Shown here in pieces: positions 31,738-35,027 of a DNA stretch of 35,027 nt. The translations under genes and the position numbers were made by a program. Position 1 is the stretch's first letter, and every line of letters starts with the position of its first letter. The DNA comes from Balneolaceae bacterium (GTDB lineage Bacteria > Bacteroidota > Rhodothermia > Balneolales > Balneolaceae). The stretch is from assembly GCA_020832225.1 (NCBI GenBank), contig JAFIFA010000214.1:1-35027 (forward strand), written 5' to 3'. Under the pieces are notes generated by a model that worked only from the letters and a program-made list of their open reading frames with translations, made no database searches and had not been told where the DNA came from.

Positions 31738-32970
31738 ATGAAGTTCTCTTCTCTCCTCTGGCTTCTGCCACTGTTTATCCTGATTGGTTGCTCCCCGCGT
31801 GAAGCGGAGGATCCATCGCTCGAAAAACTGGATGAACTGGTTGAGGAGGCCCTAAGAGACGATCAGTTCACCGGCGCCGTACTCTATGTTGGCGTTTACG
31901 ATTCGCTTATCCACAAAAAGGCGTATGGGTTTGCCGATCTATACGATGAGAACCTCAGAGTTGTGGAGAGACAGGACAGTATGACCACCGGCCACATCTT
32001 TGATCTGGCATCACTAACCAAGATTTTTACCACCACGTATGGGCTTATGGCTCTTTACAGCGATGGGCTCATCGATCCCGAGGATCCGATTGGTGAGTAT
32101 CTGGAGGAGTTCAGCGAAGAGAAGCATCAGGCAATCACTATCGCAAAGCTGCTGAACCATACATCCGGTCTTGCGCAATGGTTCCCCACCTATTACATAG
32201 CGGAAAACAGCCGGGAGAGGAGAGCGTGGAGTGCGGATCAGCCACTAATTGGTGTGCCGGGTGATCAACGTAGATATAGTGATCTGGGATTTATGCTGTT
32301 GGGAGACCTGATTGAAGAGGTTTCAGGAAAGGAACTGAATCAATATCTCTATGAAAGGATCTATTCACCTCTTGGACTTAATGATACGCAGTTTAATGTG
32401 GGGCAACGTGTGGCCGATAACGTAGTCTCAACCTCACACGGAAATCCATTTGAACGGAAAATGGTATACGATCCGGATTTCGGTTATGAGATTGATATCG
32501 ACCCGGACATTTGGCAAGAGTGGAGAGAGTACACCCTGAATGGTGAAGTGAACGATGGCAATGCTTTCTACACACATGGCGGAGTAGCCGGGCACGCAGG
32601 CCTCTTCAGCACGGCCGATGATCTTTTGAAACTTCTGATGGCTCTGTTTGAGGACGGTACTCCCGGAGGAGTAGAGATATTCACACCGGAAGCGATCGCC
32701 CGATTTACAACCGAGGATGAGCATGGAAATGGACTGGGTTGGGCGATGGAACCATCGGCCCTTCATGCTGTGGAATTGCCCGCAGGAAGCCTGGGGCATA
32801 CCGGTTTTACCGGAACAAATTTTGTGATAGATCCGGAGAGTGGAAGATGGTATATCCTTTTAACAAACCGTCAGCATGTGGGAGTAGATTCAGAGGGAAA
32901 TTACCCCAATTTGAGACCTCTGAGAGAGAGGATCTCAGGATTAGTTTTTTACAATTCACTGAGTAGTTAG
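31738..32970 (+). CDS. Serine hydrolase lipoprotein, beta-lactamase/PBP-like fold
   Basis: This 410-residue protein has a lipoprotein signal with lipobox LIGC (Cys18). The class C beta-lactamase/DD-peptidase motifs are in place: SLTK (nucleophile Ser92, Lys95), YSD (Tyr180) and HTG (354-356). The fold covers a large family that includes esterases, D-aminopeptidases and PBP4-like carboxypeptidases. No real antibiotic resistance role is implied, and the substrate is unknown. The membrane anchor suggests envelope or periplasmic work, such as peptidoglycan trimming. It starts 22 bases after bshA with no terminator between, so the two may share a transcript. Confidence 0.88.
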   Translation: MKFSSLLWLLPLFILIGCSPREAEDPSLEKLDELVEEALRDDQFTGAVLYVGVYDSLIHKKAYGFADLYDENLRVVERQDSMTTGHIFDLASLTKIFTTTYGLMALYSDGLIDPEDPIGEYLEEFSEEKHQAITIAKLLNHTSGLAQWFPTYYIAENSRERRAWSADQPLIGVPGDQRRYSDLGFMLLGDLIEEVSGKELNQYLYERIYSPLGLNDTQFNVGQRVADNVVSTSHGNPFERKMVYDPDFGYEIDIDPDIWQEWREYTLNGEVNDGNAFYTHGGVAGHAGLFSTADDLLKLLMALFEDGTPGGVEIFTPEAIARFTTEDEHGNGLGWAMEPSALHAVELPAGSLGHTGFTGTNFVIDPESGRWYILLTNRQHVGVDSEGNYPNLRPLRERISGLVFYNSLSS

Positions 32971-33156
32971 GAGATTTATACTATATTGGTTGCCCTCTTG
33001 TAAACTGCGTTACAGTTACATACGGCAGGATTATTAGGGGTACAGACGGAAAATTAACAGGCAGTATAGGGGAAAACTGCCCAACTACAGACAGTGCCAC
33101 AGTATACAGGGTTGAGGTTTGCCCGGAGACAGCTGTGTGCTGTCGGGCTTTACGCT
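32971..33156 (+). other. Structured leader upstream of the histidine kinase gene
   Basis: This 186-base stretch carries two hairpins in the sense of the kinase gene. The first is GGCAGT (33060-33065) with ACTGCC (33076-33081). The second is at about 33121-33148, where GCCCG pairs with CGGGC and ACAGC pairs with GCTGT. The frame of the kinase stays open upstream to a GTG at 33094, but the codons there overlap the second hairpin and do not look coding. No known riboswitch class was recognised. Confidence 0.3.
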
Positions 33157-34908
33157 TTGACGGAAAAAATCAAAAGCATATCGTGGGGTAACATCAAGCC
33201 GGTTACGGGTGTAATCGTGCTATTCGTGTTCCTGGGAGCAGTTTTGCTGCTTATGAACAACTACGGGAATAAGTTCCTGGATGGCGCCAGAGGGTATATT
33301 ATGGGGGAAAGCTATTGGGCCTCAGCACAAAAACAGGCTTCACTCTCCCTCATACGCTACATCGATACGGATGATGATGAGGCATATCTTGCTTTTCTGG
33401 GTCACCTGGATGTAGTTGAGTCTGCACGGCAGGGAAGAAACGAGTTGCTTAGCACCGATCCCGATTACGATGTGGTCCGAACCTACTACCAAAACATCGG
33501 CCACAGGGAGCAGGACATCGATGGATTGATCTGGTTATATGAGAATTTTAAAACATTTCCTCAAATCCAGAGGGTCGTTGATCGTTGGATTGAAGGGGAG
33601 ATGCTGACCGAACAGATGCGCCGGGCGGCAACGCTGACATACGATCTCGGAGTGGCCGGAGAGTTAAACAGAGAGGAGCGACAGCGTCTTATGATTCGGG
33701 TCTACACTCTTGATCAGCGGATCACCGAAAATCAGACAGCGTTGAAGAACGAATTGAAAGAGGCAGCCGATTGGGCCTCATCATTGGTTTACTGGTTTAA
33801 TGTTGTTGTTATACTGATACTTTTCTTTGCAGCGGCCACCTTCCTGATCCTGCAGATTCGTACCATTCGGAAGTATGGCAAGAAAGTGCGTGTTTCTGAA
33901 AACAAGTTCCGCGATGTTCTGAACTACTCCCGTGATGTGATCTATCGTCTCGACGTTAATACGGGCAAATATGTATACATGAGCCCATCGGTGAAGAAGA
34001 TAACCGGATATGATGTAAAGGAGTTTATGGAGGGGGGAATCGATTTTGTGCTCGATATCACACACCCTGAAGATGCGAAGAGGATGGAAAGTGAAGTAGT
34101 GGATTATGACGCTGCTAATGCCGTTGAAAAACTCTCTCAGGATAGTGAGTTCAGGATAAAGACAAAAGATGGACGCTATATCTGGATCAACAACAAGCGA
34201 TCCCTGGTTCTGAATGGGGATGGAAAAGCGACCGCAATAATCGGTAACGTCAGGGATATCTCAGAGCGTAAAGAGTACGTTGAGGCACTGGATGCATCAC
34301 TGAAGGAGAAGGAGATGCTTCTCTCCGAGATACATCACCGTGTTAAAAATAACCTCTCCATTGTGTCGAGTCTGGTGGAGTTACAGAAGAGTAGTTTTGA
34401 AGGGGAAGAGAGCAAGGCAGATGCAAGCCTATCGGAGATTCAGTCCCGAATCAAATCGATCGCCCTTGTTCATGAAAAGCTTTATCAAAACGAGACCTTC
34501 GCTGATATTGATCTCTCTGATTATATCGCCGACCTGGTCGACATGATCCACACAACGTTTGCGTCGAAGAAGCGAAATATCACAATGAATAAAGAGATGG
34601 ATTCGCTGATTGTGGATATCAAAGAGGCCGTTCCGCTTGGTTTGATCTGCAATGAACTGATCAACAACTGTTATAAATACGCTTTTACCGACAGGGATAG
34701 TGGTGAAATTCGGATCGAACTAAGCGTAAACGGGGAGACGGCTGAACTGAAGGTCTCAGATGACGGGGTCGGACTGCCGGATGACTTCGACAAGGAGAGC
34801 ACTTCGCTTGGAATGACGCTAATTAATGTTCTGACTCAACAGATAGGTGGTGAGTTGAACTTTGAATCTGATAATGGTACCACAGTTACGATTACATTTG
34901 AAGTGTGA
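33157..34908 (+). CDS. Sensor histidine kinase with PAS and HisKA_2/HATPase domains
   Basis: Read from a TTG at 33157 the protein has 583 residues; a GTG at 33094 would add 21. A first membrane helix (about 15-34) leads to a helical periplasmic sensor (about 36-210), a second helix (212-235) and a linker. A PAS domain (about 247-375) ends in the PAC motif IIGNVRDISERK. The dimerisation helix EIHHRVKNNLSIVSSLVELQ (His393/His394) is of the HisKA_2 type, found in kinases such as PdtaS. The ATP-binding domain has NELINNCYKYAF (N box), VSDDGVGLPDDF and the late glycine-rich SLGMTLINVL. It autophosphorylates on histidine and passes phosphate to an unlinked response regulator. No receiver gene is adjacent. 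The periplasmic signal is unknown. Confidence 0.88.
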   Translation: MTEKIKSISWGNIKPVTGVIVLFVFLGAVLLLMNNYGNKFLDGARGYIMGESYWASAQKQASLSLIRYIDTDDDEAYLAFLGHLDVVESARQGRNELLSTDPDYDVVRTYYQNIGHREQDIDGLIWLYENFKTFPQIQRVVDRWIEGEMLTEQMRRAATLTYDLGVAGELNREERQRLMIRVYTLDQRITENQTALKNELKEAADWASSLVYWFNVVVILILFFAAATFLILQIRTIRKYGKKVRVSENKFRDVLNYSRDVIYRLDVNTGKYVYMSPSVKKITGYDVKEFMEGGIDFVLDITHPEDAKRMESEVVDYDAANAVEKLSQDSEFRIKTKDGRYIWINNKRSLVLNGDGKATAIIGNVRDISERKEYVEALDASLKEKEMLLSEIHHRVKNNLSIVSSLVELQKSSFEGEESKADASLSEIQSRIKSIALVHEKLYQNETFADIDLSDYIADLVDMIHTTFASKKRNITMNKEMDSLIVDIKEAVPLGLICNELINNCYKYAFTDRDSGEIRIELSVNGETAELKVSDDGVGLPDDFDKESTSLGMTLINVLTQQIGGELNFESDNGTTVTITFEV

Positions 34909-34934
34909 TCTGAGAGACAATAGCTTTTCATCTG

Positions 34935-35027
34935 TACATTCCATCTCCCCCACTCCCCCACAGGCCCTTATCTTCGTTCGCTCCCCTCACTTCGATACCC
35001 GAGTAAAAGATTCGGGACAGGCAGGAT
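34935..35027. repeat. Palindromic intergenic repeat at the right edge (partial)
   Basis: The C-rich run CTCCCCCACTCCCCCA, a CTTCGTTCGCTCCCCTC stretch and the small hairpin CCCGA (34998-35002) / TCGGG (35012-35016) resemble the repeat material between carA and carB and in the gap at 142-585. The element is cut by the window end, so its full form is not visible. Confidence 0.4.

Noticed and set aside
31738-32970. Antibiotic-resistance beta-lactamase
   Set aside because: The SxxK, YSD and HTG motifs occur throughout a broad serine hydrolase family. The lipoprotein anchor and context with bshA give no support for a resistance role.
1-35027. CRISPR arrays, tRNA and rRNA genes
   Set aside because: No regularly spaced direct repeats, cloverleaf-like sequences or rRNA segments were recognised by eye. 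A tRNA scan would be needed to exclude a missed tRNA.

Overview
This window looks like chromosome from a member of the Bacteroidota/Rhodothermota/Balneolota group, with Balneola-like bacteria as the best guess. The evidence is a secreted protein ending in a type IX secretion (T9SS) sorting domain, a bacillithiol-type BshA, a Bat (aerotolerance) gene cluster, a CarB without the C-terminal regulatory domain, a promoter close to the Bacteroidetes TTTG-N19-TAnnTTTG form, and GC-rich palindromic repeats. This assignment is inferred from gene content only. No rRNA, tRNA or CRISPR was recognised.

Left part (1-6545): the window opens inside the tail of an IS3-family transposase, followed by a repeat-rich gap. 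Next come a secreted T9SS-linked putative metalloprotease (minus strand) and a divergent pair of RNA-modification genes, trhO and an RluA-type pseudouridine synthase. Convergent with these is a tight three-gene operon that resembles a minor-pilin set (PilV-, PilW- and PilX-like) but has very short, atypical leaders. A 19-bp palindrome lies upstream of it.

Middle (6733-21237): malate dehydrogenase with a strong terminator is followed by the compact operon ddl - solute-binding lipoprotein - nadK, all on the minus strand. On the plus strand a single-domain response regulator, a membrane-anchored helical-repeat protein and a processive family 2 glycosyltransferase form a possible signal-controlled polysaccharide module. 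It converges on carA-carB, which are separated by a ~116-bp element with 10-bp terminal inverted repeats; one end of that element supplies the last codons of carA. Upstream of carA there is a terminator-like hairpin inside a small leader ORF. Then come an AbgT-family transporter and a small membrane protein.

Right part (21238-35027): a 2-oxo acid dehydrogenase E2 gene with two lipoyl domains has a well-formed promoter and terminator. It is followed by the pantothenate genes panC-panD, an M20 dipeptidase on the opposite strand, the Bat genes batC-batD-batE without batA/batB upstream, and yebC. Divergent from yebC are bshA and a beta-lactamase-fold lipoprotein. The window closes with a PAS-containing HisKA_2-type histidine kinase that follows a structured, non-coding leader.

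Most genes are ordinary housekeeping genes. The best candidates for less-described biology are the pilin-like operon, the response regulator/helical-repeat/glycosyltransferase operon, and the carA leader together with the repeat between carA and carB.
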